In this document: in pieces, positions 1 to 7,391 of the stretch
How the letters are laid out: each line of letters opens with the position of its first letter
Numbering within the stretch: the first letter of the stretch is position 1
Origin: DATEJJ01 sp039649115
GTDB lineage: Bacteria; Actinomycetota; Actinomycetes; Mycobacteriales; Micromonosporaceae
NCBI GenBank assembly: GCA_039649115.1
Contig: JBBWZQ010000118.1
Coordinates: forward strand, 1 to 8,689
Direction: 5' to 3'
Length of the DNA: 8,689 bases
The notes under the pieces: model-generated
Told to the model about the DNA's origin: nothing
Database searches by the model: none
What the model saw: only the letters and a program-made list of their open reading frames with translations
Made by a program: the position numbers and the translations under genes

Positions 1-164
1 GACGCTCACCGGGTCCTCCTTGCGGTCTTTCGGGAACTCGTCGTCTAGACGACTCACCCTATCTCCCCTCGCCGACTTTGCGCGACCCGCGAGCTTGATC
101 ACGGCGGATGGCACCACATCGAAGGTGCTCGCGCGAGCGGCCCGCTAGGGGCAGGATAAGGCCC
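1..164. other. Upstream region of nuoI with no recognised gene
   Basis: I recognise no gene here. Frame 2 is open from base 2 to a stop at 146-148, and its GC3 is moderately high, so it could be the tail of an upstream gene ending 16 bases before nuoI. Its Ser/Arg-rich translation does not look like the hydrophobic end of NuoH, the usual neighbour. Frame 1 stops at 46-48. The stretch contains two perfect palindromes, GTCGTCTAGACGAC at 40-53 and GCTCGCGCGAGC at 127-138. They could be operator-like sites or chance, since GC-rich DNA produces CG palindromes easily. No convincing promoter was found. Confidence 0.4.
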
Positions 165-683
165 ATGAACGGCGCCGTTCCCGGTTCAGGTCTGGTCAAG
201 GGACTCGCGGTCACCCTCGGCGAGCTGACCCACCGCTCCCACACCCGGCAATACCCGGACCAGGAACCCGCGTTGCCGCCCCGCTCCCGGGGGGTGATCG
301 CGCTGTTCGAGGAGAACTGCACGGTCTGCATGCTGTGCGCCCGCGAGTGCCCCGACTGGTGCATCTACATCGACTCCCACAAGGAGGAGGTGCTGGTGCC
401 CGGTGCCGCCCGGCCCCGCCAGCGCAACGTGCTCGACCGGTTCGCCATCGACTTCTCGCTGTGCATGTACTGCGGCATCTGCATCGAGGCATGCCCGTTC
501 GACGCCCTCTACTGGTCCCCGGAGTTCGAATACGCGGAGTACGACATCCGCGACCTGCTGCACGAGAAGGACCGGCTGCGCGACTGGATGTGGACGGTGC
601 CGCCGCCGCCCGCGCACGATCCCCGCGGCGAGCCGGCCAAGGAGGAGGCCGGGGCCGCGAAGAAGGCAGCCACCCCGCAATGA
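165..683 (+). CDS. nuoI: NADH-quinone oxidoreductase subunit I (NuoI, 2x[4Fe-4S] ferredoxin-like)
   Basis: NuoI is the peripheral-arm subunit of complex I that holds clusters N6a and N6b and carries electrons towards N2 and the quinone site on the cytoplasmic face. The 172-residue product has the two expected 8-Fe ferredoxin motifs: C52-x2-C55-x2-C58-x3-C62-P and C100-x2-C103-x2-C106-x3-C110-P. The N-terminal segment (about residues 8-45) matches the family's membrane-facing amphipathic region. The C-terminus is an Ala/Lys/Glu-rich tail with no known role. I chose the ATG at 165 because a purine-rich AGGGGCAGG lies about 9 bases upstream and family homology begins near there. An in-frame ATG at 108 would add 19 Arg-rich residues and has no ribosome site. 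The stop overlaps the nuoJ start (ATGA). Identification is firm from the cysteine spacing and the neighbours. Confidence 0.95.
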   Translation: MNGAVPGSGLVKGLAVTLGELTHRSHTRQYPDQEPALPPRSRGVIALFEENCTVCMLCARECPDWCIYIDSHKEEVLVPGAARPRQRNVLDRFAIDFSLCMYCGICIEACPFDALYWSPEFEYAEYDIRDLLHEKDRLRDWMWTVPPPPAHDPRGEPAKEEAGAAKKAATPQ

Positions 684-1180
684 CGGTCAGCGATGTTCTG
701 ATGGTGGCGCTGGGCGCCGTCGCGGTCGGCGCGGCATTTCGAGTGGTACGCACACAGCACGTGGTACGGGCCGGCCTGTGGCTGGTCGTGGCGCTGGGTG
801 CGGTCGCCGCGCTCTACCTGGTCCTCGCCGCCGAGCTGGTGGCCTGGGTCCAGGTGCTGCTCTACGTCGGCGCCGTGGTGGTCCTGCTGCTGTTCGCGGT
901 GATGCTGACCCGCGCGCCGATCGGGGCGAGTACGGACCTCGACCGGCCGCGCTGGTCCGGCACCCTCATCGGTGCCGGGTCGGGCCTGGGCCTGGCCGCG
1001 CTGCTGGTCGACGCGTACCGCTGGCGGAAGGTGGCCGCCCCGCCCTCCGGCACCGCCGAGCGCATCGGCAACGCCGTGTTCAGCCACTGGGTGCTGCCGT
1101 TCGAGGTACTCTCCGTACTGCTGCTCGCGGCGCTCGTCGGCGCCATCGTCGTATCCCGGCCGGACGGTGGTGGTCGCTGA
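680..1180 (+). CDS. nuoJ: NADH-quinone oxidoreductase subunit J (NuoJ)
   Basis: NuoJ is a membrane subunit of complex I next to NuoH, NuoA and NuoK. Its third helix is part of the hinge thought to couple quinone reduction to proton movement. The 166-residue product has about five hydrophobic helices. The family signature E52-L-V-A-W-V-Q58-V-L-L-Y62-V-G64-A-V lies in the helix 2-3 region, and the typical PFEVLSVLLLAALVGAIVV helix is near the C-terminus. The length is close to E. coli NuoJ and shorter than the actinobacterial NuoJ proteins with long C-terminal tails. The ATG at 680 overlaps the nuoI stop, with only a weak GAAGAAGG 13 bases upstream, so translation probably depends on coupling to nuoI. 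The stop shares one base with the nuoK start (TGATG). Confidence 0.94.
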   Translation: MTVSDVLMVALGAVAVGAAFRVVRTQHVVRAGLWLVVALGAVAALYLVLAAELVAWVQVLLYVGAVVVLLLFAVMLTRAPIGASTDLDRPRWSGTLIGAGSGLGLAALLVDAYRWRKVAAPPSGTAERIGNAVFSHWVLPFEVLSVLLLAALVGAIVVSRPDGGGR

Positions 1181-1515
1181 TGCACCCGGTCATCCCGTAC
1201 GTGACCGCCGCCGTCCTCTTTGGACTCGGCGGCTACGGGGTCCTCGTACGGCGCAACGCCGTGCTGCTGTTGATGTCCGTGGAGCTGATGCTCAACGCGG
1301 TCAATCTCATCCTCATCACTTCCGATGCCACCGTCGCCGCGGTGCTGCCCGCCACCGGGCAGGTCTTCGCCCTGTTCGTCATCGTGGTCGCCGCGGCCGA
1401 GGTCGGCGTGGGCCTGGCCCTGGTGCTCCAGCTGTACCGGGTCCGCGCCACCGTCGCCGTGGACGAGATCCAGCTGTCGGAGTCGCCGGTAGAGGTCCCG
1501 GAGGAGGTGGCGTGA
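1180..1515 (+). CDS. nuoK: NADH-quinone oxidoreductase subunit K (NuoK)
   Basis: NuoK is the small three-helix membrane subunit homologous to MrpC. It contributes two buried glutamates to the proton pathway of complex I. Both are present: E35 in the LMSVELMLNAVNL helix and E74 in AAAEVGVGLAL, matching E. coli Glu36 and Glu72. The product is 111 residues, about 10 longer than E. coli NuoK because of an acidic C-terminal tail (roughly residues 90-111), which should be soluble. The ATG at 1180 overlaps the nuoJ stop by one base. The stop overlaps the GTG start of nuoL (GTGA at 1512-1515). Confidence 0.96.
   Translation: MHPVIPYVTAAVLFGLGGYGVLVRRNAVLLLMSVELMLNAVNLILITSDATVAAVLPATGQVFALFVIVVAAAEVGVGLALVLQLYRVRATVAVDEIQLSESPVEVPEEVA
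1500..1507 (+). promoter_or_regulatory. Ribosome binding site deciding the nuoL GTG start
   Basis: GGAGGAGG lies inside the last codons of nuoK, 4 bases before the GTG at 1512 (7 bases if the first GGAGG is used). It is the strongest Shine-Dalgarno sequence I see in the operon. It suggests independent initiation of nuoL in addition to coupling through the GTGA overlap. Confidence 0.75.
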
Positions 1516-3359
1516 CCGGACGCGCGGGGGTGGCGTGGCTCTTCGCGGCCGCGCCCGGGATCGTCGCGCTCGTCGGGCTGGTGCTGCCCAACCGTGCCCG
1601 GCGCCTGGCCGCCGGGCTGGGCATCGCCGGTGCGACCGTCGCGCTGGCCGCTGCCGTGGCACTCGCGACGATGGGTGGCGCGGCGATCGAGGCGGGCCGC
1701 CGGCTGGTCGACTTCGGCGGGCTGCCGGTCACGCTCACCGTGCGGGTGGACGGCCGGGCCGCCCTGGTCGCCGTCGCGGTCGCCGTCGTGGCCCTGGCGG
1801 TACAGGTCTACTCGGTGGCCTACCTGGCGCACGACGACCGGTACCCGCCCTATGCCGCACAGGTGAGCCTGTTCACCGCCGCCATGATGCTGGTGGTCGT
1901 CTCCGGCGACCTGATCGTGCTGCTGGTCGGCTGGGAGGTCATGGGCATCTGCTCGTACCTGCTGATCGGCCACGACCGCACGCTGCCCGAGGCGCCGCGC
2001 GCCGCGGTCAAGGCGTTCCTGGTCACCCGCGTCGGCGACGTCGGCTTCCTGCTCGGGATCGCACTGCTCGGCCTGTCCGCGGGCTCGTTCCGCATCGCCG
2101 ACGTGCTCGCCGCGCACCTCTCGCCGGCCCGGCTGACCGTGGCCACACTGCTGCTGCTGGCCGGGGTGGCCGGCAAGAGCGCCCAGTTTCCGCTGCACAC
2201 GTGGCTGCCCGACGCGATGGCCGGGCCGACACCCATCTCCGCGCTCATCCACGCCGCCACCATGGTCGCCGCCGGCGTCTACGTGGTGACCCGGCTGTAC
2301 CCGCTGTTCCTCGCCGCTCCCGCGACGCTGGCCGTCCTCGGCGTGGTCGCGGCGGTGACGATGCTGCTCGGCGCGCTGGCCGCGACCGCGCAGGACGACA
2401 TCAAGCGGGTACTGGCCTGGTCGACGGTCTCGCAGATCGCGTACATGTCCGGTGCGCTGGCCGTGGGTGCCGCGCCGGTCGCGCTGTTCCACCTGCTGTC
2501 CCACGCGGCGTTCAAGGCGCTGCTGTTCCTCGCGGCCGGCTGCGTCATCCACGCCGTCGGCACCAACTCCATGGCGCGGATGGGCGGGCTGCGCCGGTCG
2601 CTCCCGGTGACCTTCGGCTGCCTGACCATCGGCCTGGCCGCCCTGGCCGGGGTACCGCCGTTCGCCGGGTTCTGGAGCAAGGACTCGGTGCTGGCCGTGG
2701 CCGCGCAGGCACGGGCCGGTGGCGGTGCCGCGGCCGGCTGGGTCGGCTGGCTGGTCTGGCTGGCCGGCCTGGCGACCGCGCTGGTCACCGCCTGGTACGC
2801 GACCAGGCTCTGGCTGCGCGTCTTCTTCGGCACGCCACGCGCCGGGACGGCAGCCCACGACGCGCCGCCACTGATGCGCTGGCCGGTCGTCGCGCTCGCG
2901 GTACCCAGCGCGCTGCTCGGCTTCGCCGGCCTGGACGGTGCGTTCGCCCGCCGGCTGGGCACTGACTCGCTGGTCAGCTTCGACGCGCTGGCCGTGCTGC
3001 CGCTGGCCTGCCTGGTCGCCGGCGCCGGGCTCGCCTGGTGGGCATGGCGGCGCGCTCCGGCGACCGACCCGGTATCGGCACTGGGCCGCGCCGTGCCGGT
3101 CTTCGCCAACGCTTTCTACCTCGACGCGGTGCAGGACGCCGCGGTGGTGCGTCCGGCCCTCGCACTCGCGCGCGTGGTACGCCGGTCCGACGAGTCCATC
3201 GTGGACGGCACGGTGGAGGCGACCGGTCACGGCGCGGTACGCCTCGGCACGCTCGTCATGCGGGCGCACCGCGGTCCGCTGTCCTGGGCGGCGGGCGCGG
3301 CACTCGGCGGCGCCGTACTGGCCGGCGTCGCCGCCGTCATCCTGGTGAGTAGCCGATGA
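1512..3359 (+). CDS. nuoL: NADH-quinone oxidoreductase subunit L (NuoL, antiporter-like proton pump)
   Basis: NuoL is the distal antiporter-like subunit (MrpA/ND5 family) of the complex I membrane arm. The 615-residue product has about 16 hydrophobic segments and the expected channel residues: E142 in GWEVMGICSYLLIGH, K167 and D176 in KAFLVTRVGD, K222 in the GKSAQFPLHTWLPDAM helix, K298 in DDIKRVLAWSTVSQIAYM, and K390 in FWSKDSVL. The region from about residue 530 (FYLDAVQDAAVVRP onward) fits the long lateral helix and final anchor helix, so the protein looks complete. The GTG start at 1512 is supported by a strong GGAGGAGG at 1500-1507. It overlaps the nuoK stop, and hydrophobic homology starts immediately. 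The stop overlaps the nuoM ATG. Confidence 0.96.
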   Translation: MTGRAGVAWLFAAAPGIVALVGLVLPNRARRLAAGLGIAGATVALAAAVALATMGGAAIEAGRRLVDFGGLPVTLTVRVDGRAALVAVAVAVVALAVQVYSVAYLAHDDRYPPYAAQVSLFTAAMMLVVVSGDLIVLLVGWEVMGICSYLLIGHDRTLPEAPRAAVKAFLVTRVGDVGFLLGIALLGLSAGSFRIADVLAAHLSPARLTVATLLLLAGVAGKSAQFPLHTWLPDAMAGPTPISALIHAATMVAAGVYVVTRLYPLFLAAPATLAVLGVVAAVTMLLGALAATAQDDIKRVLAWSTVSQIAYMSGALAVGAAPVALFHLLSHAAFKALLFLAAGCVIHAVGTNSMARMGGLRRSLPVTFGCLTIGLAALAGVPPFAGFWSKDSVLAVAAQARAGGGAAAGWVGWLVWLAGLATALVTAWYATRLWLRVFFGTPRAGTAAHDAPPLMRWPVVALAVPSALLGFAGLDGAFARRLGTDSLVSFDALAVLPLACLVAGAGLAWWAWRRAPATDPVSALGRAVPVFANAFYLDAVQDAAVVRPALALARVVRRSDESIVDGTVEATGHGAVRLGTLVMRAHRGPLSWAAGAALGGAVLAGVAAVILVSSR

Positions 3360-4894
3360 CCGCCCTGCTGCTGCTGACCCTGCTGCTCCCCGTGGCCGGC
3401 GCGCTGGCCGCCGTCGGCCTGCACCGCCGCTCCGACGTTGCCGGGCGCGTCGCCGCGGTCGTCGCCTCCGCGGGCGCGTTCGTCGCCAGCGTCGCGCTCT
3501 ACTGGCACCGCGACGGTTCCGGCTGGGTATCGACGGGCCAGCAACGAACGGGTGCGCCCATCGCGCCGTGGCACCAGATCGACGTCTCCTGGGCATCCGG
3601 CCTGGAGCTCAGGTTCCACATCGGCATCGACGGCATCTCGTACCCCCTGGTGGTCCTGACCACCCTGCTCACGCTGCTGTGCTGCGTCTATACACTGTGG
3701 ACAGTTCCGGAGGGGCCGCGCGGCAGCCTGCTCGCCGCCCTGCTGCTCACCATCGAGGTCGGCATCCTCGGCGTCTTCCTCGCCCTCAACCTCGTGCTGT
3801 TCTTCGTCTTCTTCGAGACCGTCCTGCTGCCGATGTACGCGGTGATCGCGGCTTGGGGCGGCCCCGCGCGGCGCGCCGCCGCCCGCAAGTTCGTGCTGTA
3901 CACGCTGTTCGGCTCGGTGTTGCTGCTGGTCGGCGTGTTCCTGGTGGTCGCGGCCACCGGCACCGCCGAGCTGACCGAGCTGACCGCCGGCGGGCCGAGC
4001 CGCTTCGCGGGCACGCTGGGACACGGCACCCAGGTCGCCGCGTTCGTCCTGCTCGCGCTCGCCTTCGCGGTCAAGAGTCCACTGTGGCCACTGCACACCT
4101 GGCTGCCGGACGCGCACACCGAGGCGCCCACGGTCGGATCGGTGATCCTGGCCGGCGTCCTGCTCAAGATGGGCACGTACGGCCTGCTGCGGGTGGCGGT
4201 CGGCGTGCTGCCGTACGGGGCCCGGCAGCTGGCGCCGGCACTCGGTGTGCTCGCCGTGGCCGCCATCCTCGTCGGTGGCCTGGTGTGCCTGGCACAGACC
4301 GAGCTCAAGCGGCTCATCGCCTACTCCAGCGTCGGCCACATGGGGTTCGTCCTGCTCGGCATCGCCACCCTGACGACCACCGGGTTCCAGGCCGCGCTGA
4401 TCGGCAACGTGGCACACGGCGTCATCACCGGCCTGCTGTTCTTCCTGGCCGGGGCGATCAAGGACCGCACGCACACCGGTGACCTGAGGCAGCTCGGCGG
4501 GCTGCGGGAGCGCATGCCCTACCTGTCCGGCCTCCTCGGGTACGCGGCGATCGCCTCGCTCGGCCTGCCCGGCCTGGCCGGTTTCTGGGGCGAGGCGTTC
4601 GCCGTCGTCGCCGCGCTGCGCCGGGGCGGTCCACTGTGGACGATCCTCGCCGTGTTCGCCGCGCTCGGCGGGGCACTCGCCGCCGCGTACTTCCTGCGCC
4701 TGCTGCGGCACGTGACCCACGGTCCGGCCAGCCCCGCGGGGGCCGGCATGGCCTGCCCACCGCTGGCCCGCGCCGAGCTGGCGTCCTGGGCGCCGCTCGT
4801 GCTGCTCGCTCTGGCCGTGGGGCTGGTGCCGGCCCTGGTGCTCGGGGTCGCCCACGATCCGGTGCAGGCGCTGGGCGAGGTGGTGCTGCGGTGA
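3356..4894 (+). CDS. nuoM: NADH-quinone oxidoreductase subunit M (NuoM, antiporter-like proton pump)
   Basis: NuoM is the middle antiporter-like subunit (MrpD/ND4 family) of the complex I membrane arm. The 512-residue product has about 14 predicted helices. Visible channel residues are E154 in FFETVLLPMYAVIAAWGG, K178 in ARKFVLYTLFGS, K240 in the VKSPLWPLHTWLPDAH motif, K318 in ELKRLIAYSSVGHMGF, and E413 in GLPGLAGFWGE, which is the acidic residue usual for NuoM where NuoL has Lys. The HTEAPTVGSVILAGVLLKMGTYGLLR signature follows directly after residue 254. The ATG at 3356 overlaps the nuoL stop (ATGA), with GGTGAG about 7 bases upstream. The stop overlaps the GTG of nuoN. Length and motifs are normal, with no sign of damage. 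Confidence 0.96.
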   Translation: MTALLLLTLLLPVAGALAAVGLHRRSDVAGRVAAVVASAGAFVASVALYWHRDGSGWVSTGQQRTGAPIAPWHQIDVSWASGLELRFHIGIDGISYPLVVLTTLLTLLCCVYTLWTVPEGPRGSLLAALLLTIEVGILGVFLALNLVLFFVFFETVLLPMYAVIAAWGGPARRAAARKFVLYTLFGSVLLLVGVFLVVAATGTAELTELTAGGPSRFAGTLGHGTQVAAFVLLALAFAVKSPLWPLHTWLPDAHTEAPTVGSVILAGVLLKMGTYGLLRVAVGVLPYGARQLAPALGVLAVAAILVGGLVCLAQTELKRLIAYSSVGHMGFVLLGIATLTTTGFQAALIGNVAHGVITGLLFFLAGAIKDRTHTGDLRQLGGLRERMPYLSGLLGYAAIASLGLPGLAGFWGEAFAVVAALRRGGPLWTILAVFAALGGALAAAYFLRLLRHVTHGPASPAGAGMACPPLARAELASWAPLVLLALAVGLVPALVLGVAHDPVQALGEVVLR

Positions 4895-6354
4895 GGCTGG
4901 ATCACGTCGCGCTGCTGCCCGCGTACTGCGCCGCGGGTACGGCCGTGCTCGCGTTCCTCGCCGACCTGCTCCTGCCGGGCCGGAGCAGGCCGGTCCTCGC
5001 GGTCACCGGGCTCGGCGCCGTCGCCACCGCAGTCGCGGCCGTGCTCGTCGGGCGCGGCGCCACCCGGTCCACCTTCTGCGCCGGCCAGGTCGGCTGCTCG
5101 TACGTCGCCGACCACACCGGCGCGCTGGTCGCCGCCCTGTTCGCGGCGCTGACCCTCGCCGTGGTGGGACTCTCGGTCGCGGCGACCCCGCAACTGCCCG
5201 CCGGCGAGTACTGCTTCCTGCTCGCCTGCGCGATGACCGGCGGCGTGGTCCTCGGGTACGCGCGCGACCTGATCAGCCTGATCGTCGCGCTGGAGACCCT
5301 GACCCTGCCGCTGTACCTGCTGGTCGGGCTCCGCCGGCGCAGCGTCTCCGGCGCCGAGGGCGCGGTCACCTTCTTCGTGGTCAGCGTCGTGTCCGCCGCC
5401 ATCGCGCTGCTCGGCGCCGCCCTCCTGTACGCCGTCACCGGAGCCGTGCACTTCTCCGCCGTGGCCGCCGCGCTGGCCGCGCATCCCGACGCGCGTGCCC
5501 TGCCGCTCACCGGCGCGGCCGTGGTGCTGCTCCTCGCCGGCCTGTCGTTCAAGGTCGCCGCGGTACCGTTCCACGCCTGGGCCCCCGCCGCCTACGACGG
5601 CGCTCCCGTCCCCGTCGCCGCGTACCTGTCCACCGCGTCCAAGCTGGGCGGAGTGATCGCGATCGTGTCGGTCACCGCCCGGGCGCTCGGCCCCTCGCTC
5701 GACGTGGCCGGCCCCGCACTGGCCCTGCTCGCGGCGCTGACCATGACCGTGGGCAACCTGGCGGCCCTGCGCCAGTCCCGCATGGTGCGGCTGCTCGCGT
5801 GGTCCTCCATTGCGCAGGCCGGGTACATCCTGGCCCCGCTGGGCGCGCTGGCACTGGCGCGGGGGCGGAGCGCCGACGCACTCAGCACCGCGGTCGCCGC
5901 GGTCCTCGGGTACACCTTCTTCTATGTGATCCTGGAGGTCGGCGCGTTCGCGTCGGTCGTGGCCCTGCGCGGCGCCTTCGACGGCGGACAGATCGCGGAC
6001 TACCGCGGCGCCGCGCGGCGCGCGCCCATGGTCACCGCGGCGTTCGTGTTCTCGCTGGTCGGCCTCGCCGGGCTGCCGCCCGGCCTGGCCGGGCTGTTCG
6101 CCAAGGTCGTCGTGGTGCGCTCGCTGCTGAGCGGCGGCTCAGCGTGGCTCGCCGTCGTCGTCGCACTCAACGCCGTGGTCGGCCTGGCCTACTACGTGCG
6201 GGTCGCCGCCGTGCTCCTGACCCCCGGCGCCAATCCCGGCGGCGCCGTGCGGGCCGTCCGGCAATGGCCGGTGCTCGCGGCGCTCGGGGCCGCGACACTG
6301 GTCGCCGTGGTCGTCGGTTTCGCGCCACAATGGGTACTGGACGCGGTCCGCTGA
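4891..6354 (+). CDS. nuoN: NADH-quinone oxidoreductase subunit N (NuoN, antiporter-like proton pump)
   Basis: NuoN is the proximal antiporter-like subunit (MrpD/ND2 family) of complex I. The 487-residue product has about 14 hydrophobic segments and keeps E135 in VALETLTLPLYLL, K221 in LSFKVAAVPFHAWAPAAYDGAPVPV, K251 in STASKLGG, and K405 in the GLPPGLAGLFAKVVV helix. One expected residue is missing. Where typical NuoN proteins read EAxxKYF (Lys158 in E. coli), this one reads AEGAVTFF, with Thr160 at the Lys position. C63 and C69 sit in the loop between helices 2 and 3, which should face outward. The GTG start at 4891 overlaps the nuoM stop (GTGA) and is preceded by GGGCGAGG about 10 bases upstream. 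It is the last gene of the operon, and no clear terminator hairpin follows. Confidence 0.94.
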   Translation: MRLDHVALLPAYCAAGTAVLAFLADLLLPGRSRPVLAVTGLGAVATAVAAVLVGRGATRSTFCAGQVGCSYVADHTGALVAALFAALTLAVVGLSVAATPQLPAGEYCFLLACAMTGGVVLGYARDLISLIVALETLTLPLYLLVGLRRRSVSGAEGAVTFFVVSVVSAAIALLGAALLYAVTGAVHFSAVAAALAAHPDARALPLTGAAVVLLLAGLSFKVAAVPFHAWAPAAYDGAPVPVAAYLSTASKLGGVIAIVSVTARALGPSLDVAGPALALLAALTMTVGNLAALRQSRMVRLLAWSSIAQAGYILAPLGALALARGRSADALSTAVAAVLGYTFFYVILEVGAFASVVALRGAFDGGQIADYRGAARRAPMVTAAFVFSLVGLAGLPPGLAGLFAKVVVVRSLLSGGSAWLAVVVALNAVVGLAYYVRVAAVLLTPGANPGGAVRAVRQWPVLAALGAATLVAVVVGFAPQWVLDAVR

Positions 6355-6466
6355 CACATGGTCACAGTCAGCGAGCATCCAGGGTTCTCACAGCCGATTC
6401 AAGGGTACCTCTGGGAAGATCGTTGACGGTACCGGCGTTCCCACCGATGTACCGGAAGGAGAGACC
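6355..6466 (+). promoter_or_regulatory. nuoN-htpX spacer with possible htpX promoter
   Basis: This 112-base spacer has lower GC than the genes around it. TTGACG at 6423-6428 followed after 17 bases by GATGTA at 6446-6451 could be a weak sigma-70 promoter. The -10 match is poor, and transcription would then start nearly at the ribosome site, so this is tentative. Upstream, TTCTCACAG (6385) and GATTCAAGG (6396) sit 11 bases apart, a spacing seen in tandem response-regulator sites, but their sequence similarity is low. GGTACC occurs twice (6404 and 6428). No hairpin able to end nuoN transcription is visible, so read-through into htpX is possible. Confidence 0.3.
6454..6463 (+). promoter_or_regulatory. 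Ribosome binding site for htpX GTG start
   Basis: GGAAGGAGAG lies 3 bases before the GTG at 6467 (7 bases from the end of the GGAAGG core). It decides the GTG start because no in-frame ATG exists nearby upstream. Confidence 0.7.
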
Positions 6467-7348
6467 GTGCACCGCCACTTCAACGGATTCAAGACAGCGG
6501 CCCTGCTGGGTCTGCTGACGGGCCTCATCCTGGCCGTCGGGTACCTCTTCGGCGGCTCGGGCGGCCTCATGATCGCCCTCGTCATCTCCCTGGTGATGAA
6601 CGGCGTCTCCTACTTCTTCTCCGACAAGATCGCGCTCCGGGCGATGGGCGCCCGCCCGGTGACCGAGGCACAGGTACCCGGCCTGTACGCCATGGTGCGT
6701 GAACTCTCGAGCTCCGCCGGCCAGCCCATGCCTCGCCTCTACGTCAGCCCCACCGCGCAGCCCAACGCGTTCGCGACCGGTCGCAACCCCGCGCACGCCG
6801 CCGTCTGCGTGACCGAGGGCATCACCCAGATGCTCAGCCCGCGCGAGTTGCGCGGCGTGATCGGGCACGAACTGTCCCACGTGTACAACCGCGACATCCT
6901 GATCTCCTCGGTGGCCGGCGCGCTCGCCGGGATCATTACGATGCTCGCCAGCCTCGCGTGGTTCATCCCGATCGGGCGTTCCGACGACGACGAAGGTGGC
7001 GGCATCCTCGGCGCGCTGCTCCTGATCATCCTCGGGCCGATCGCGGCCTCGATCATCCAGCTCGCCATCAGCCGCAGCCGCGAGTACCAGGCGGACGCCT
7101 CCGGCGCCGCCCTCACCCATGACCCGCTGGCCCTCGCCAGCGCACTGCGGAAGATCGACGCGGGTACCCGCGCCCTGCCGCTGCCCGCGGAGGGTCAGCT
7201 CACCAGCACCGCACACCTGATGATCGCGAACCCGTTCCGCGGCCAGGGCCTCGCGAAGCTCTTCTCCACGCACCCGCCGATGGCCCAGCGCATCGCCCGG
7301 CTGGAGCAGATGGCCGCCAGTTCCGGCCCCGTCCAGTTCACCCGCTGA
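6467..7348 (+). CDS. htpX: HtpX-family membrane zinc metalloprotease (M48)
   Basis: HtpX is an integral-membrane endopeptidase that degrades damaged or misassembled membrane proteins, with its catalytic site facing the cytoplasm. The 293-residue product has two N-terminal membrane segments (about residues 11-28 and 34-51) and two more (about 147-167 and 183-200). The zinc site is intact: H134-E135-L-S-H138 in GVIGHELSHVYNRD, and the third ligand E206 in SRSREYQADASGA. The C-terminal FSTHPPMAQRIARLEQM block is typical of the family. Length matches bacterial HtpX. The start is GTG with a good ribosome site. Its position right after the complex I membrane subunits could mean a role in their quality control, but that is only inference. 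A strong hairpin follows the stop codon. Confidence 0.95.
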   Translation: MHRHFNGFKTAALLGLLTGLILAVGYLFGGSGGLMIALVISLVMNGVSYFFSDKIALRAMGARPVTEAQVPGLYAMVRELSSSAGQPMPRLYVSPTAQPNAFATGRNPAHAAVCVTEGITQMLSPRELRGVIGHELSHVYNRDILISSVAGALAGIITMLASLAWFIPIGRSDDDEGGGILGALLLIILGPIAASIIQLAISRSREYQADASGAALTHDPLALASALRKIDAGTRALPLPAEGQLTSTAHLMIANPFRGQGLAKLFSTHPPMAQRIARLEQMAASSGPVQFTR

Positions 7349-7349
7349 T

Positions 7350-7391
7350 CACGGTGTGGCCGCAGCTCATTGGAGCTGCGGCCACGCCGTG
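7350..7391 (+). terminator. Long hairpin terminator after htpX
   Basis: A 19-bp stem (7350-7368 paired with 7373-7391) closes a 4-base ATTG loop. All pairs are Watson-Crick except one G-T at 7355/7386, and the inner 13 bp (GTGGCCGCAGCTC arm) are perfect. It begins one base after the htpX stop. There is no T tract afterwards, as is common for actinobacterial terminators. Its symmetry means it could also stop transcripts arriving from the convergent gene that ends at 7561. Confidence 0.85.

Noticed and set aside
108..164. N-terminal extension of nuoI from the ATG at 108
   Set aside because: It would add 19 Arg-rich residues not expected in NuoI. It has no ribosome site, whereas the ATG at 165 has a purine-rich site.
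1233..3596. 787-codon open frame on the - strand opposite nuoK, nuoL and nuoM
   Set aside because: It lies antisense to genes with clear complex I motifs. Its translation is low-complexity Arg/Gly/Gln/Asp-rich, as expected of a GC-rich shadow frame.
3227..4855. 542-codon open frame on the - strand opposite nuoM
   Set aside because: It has the same shadow composition, recognisable domains are absent, and it overlaps a well-supported gene completely.
6352..6370. Terminator hairpin directly after nuoN
   Set aside because: Only short imperfect TGAC/GTCA pairings are present, too weak to call.
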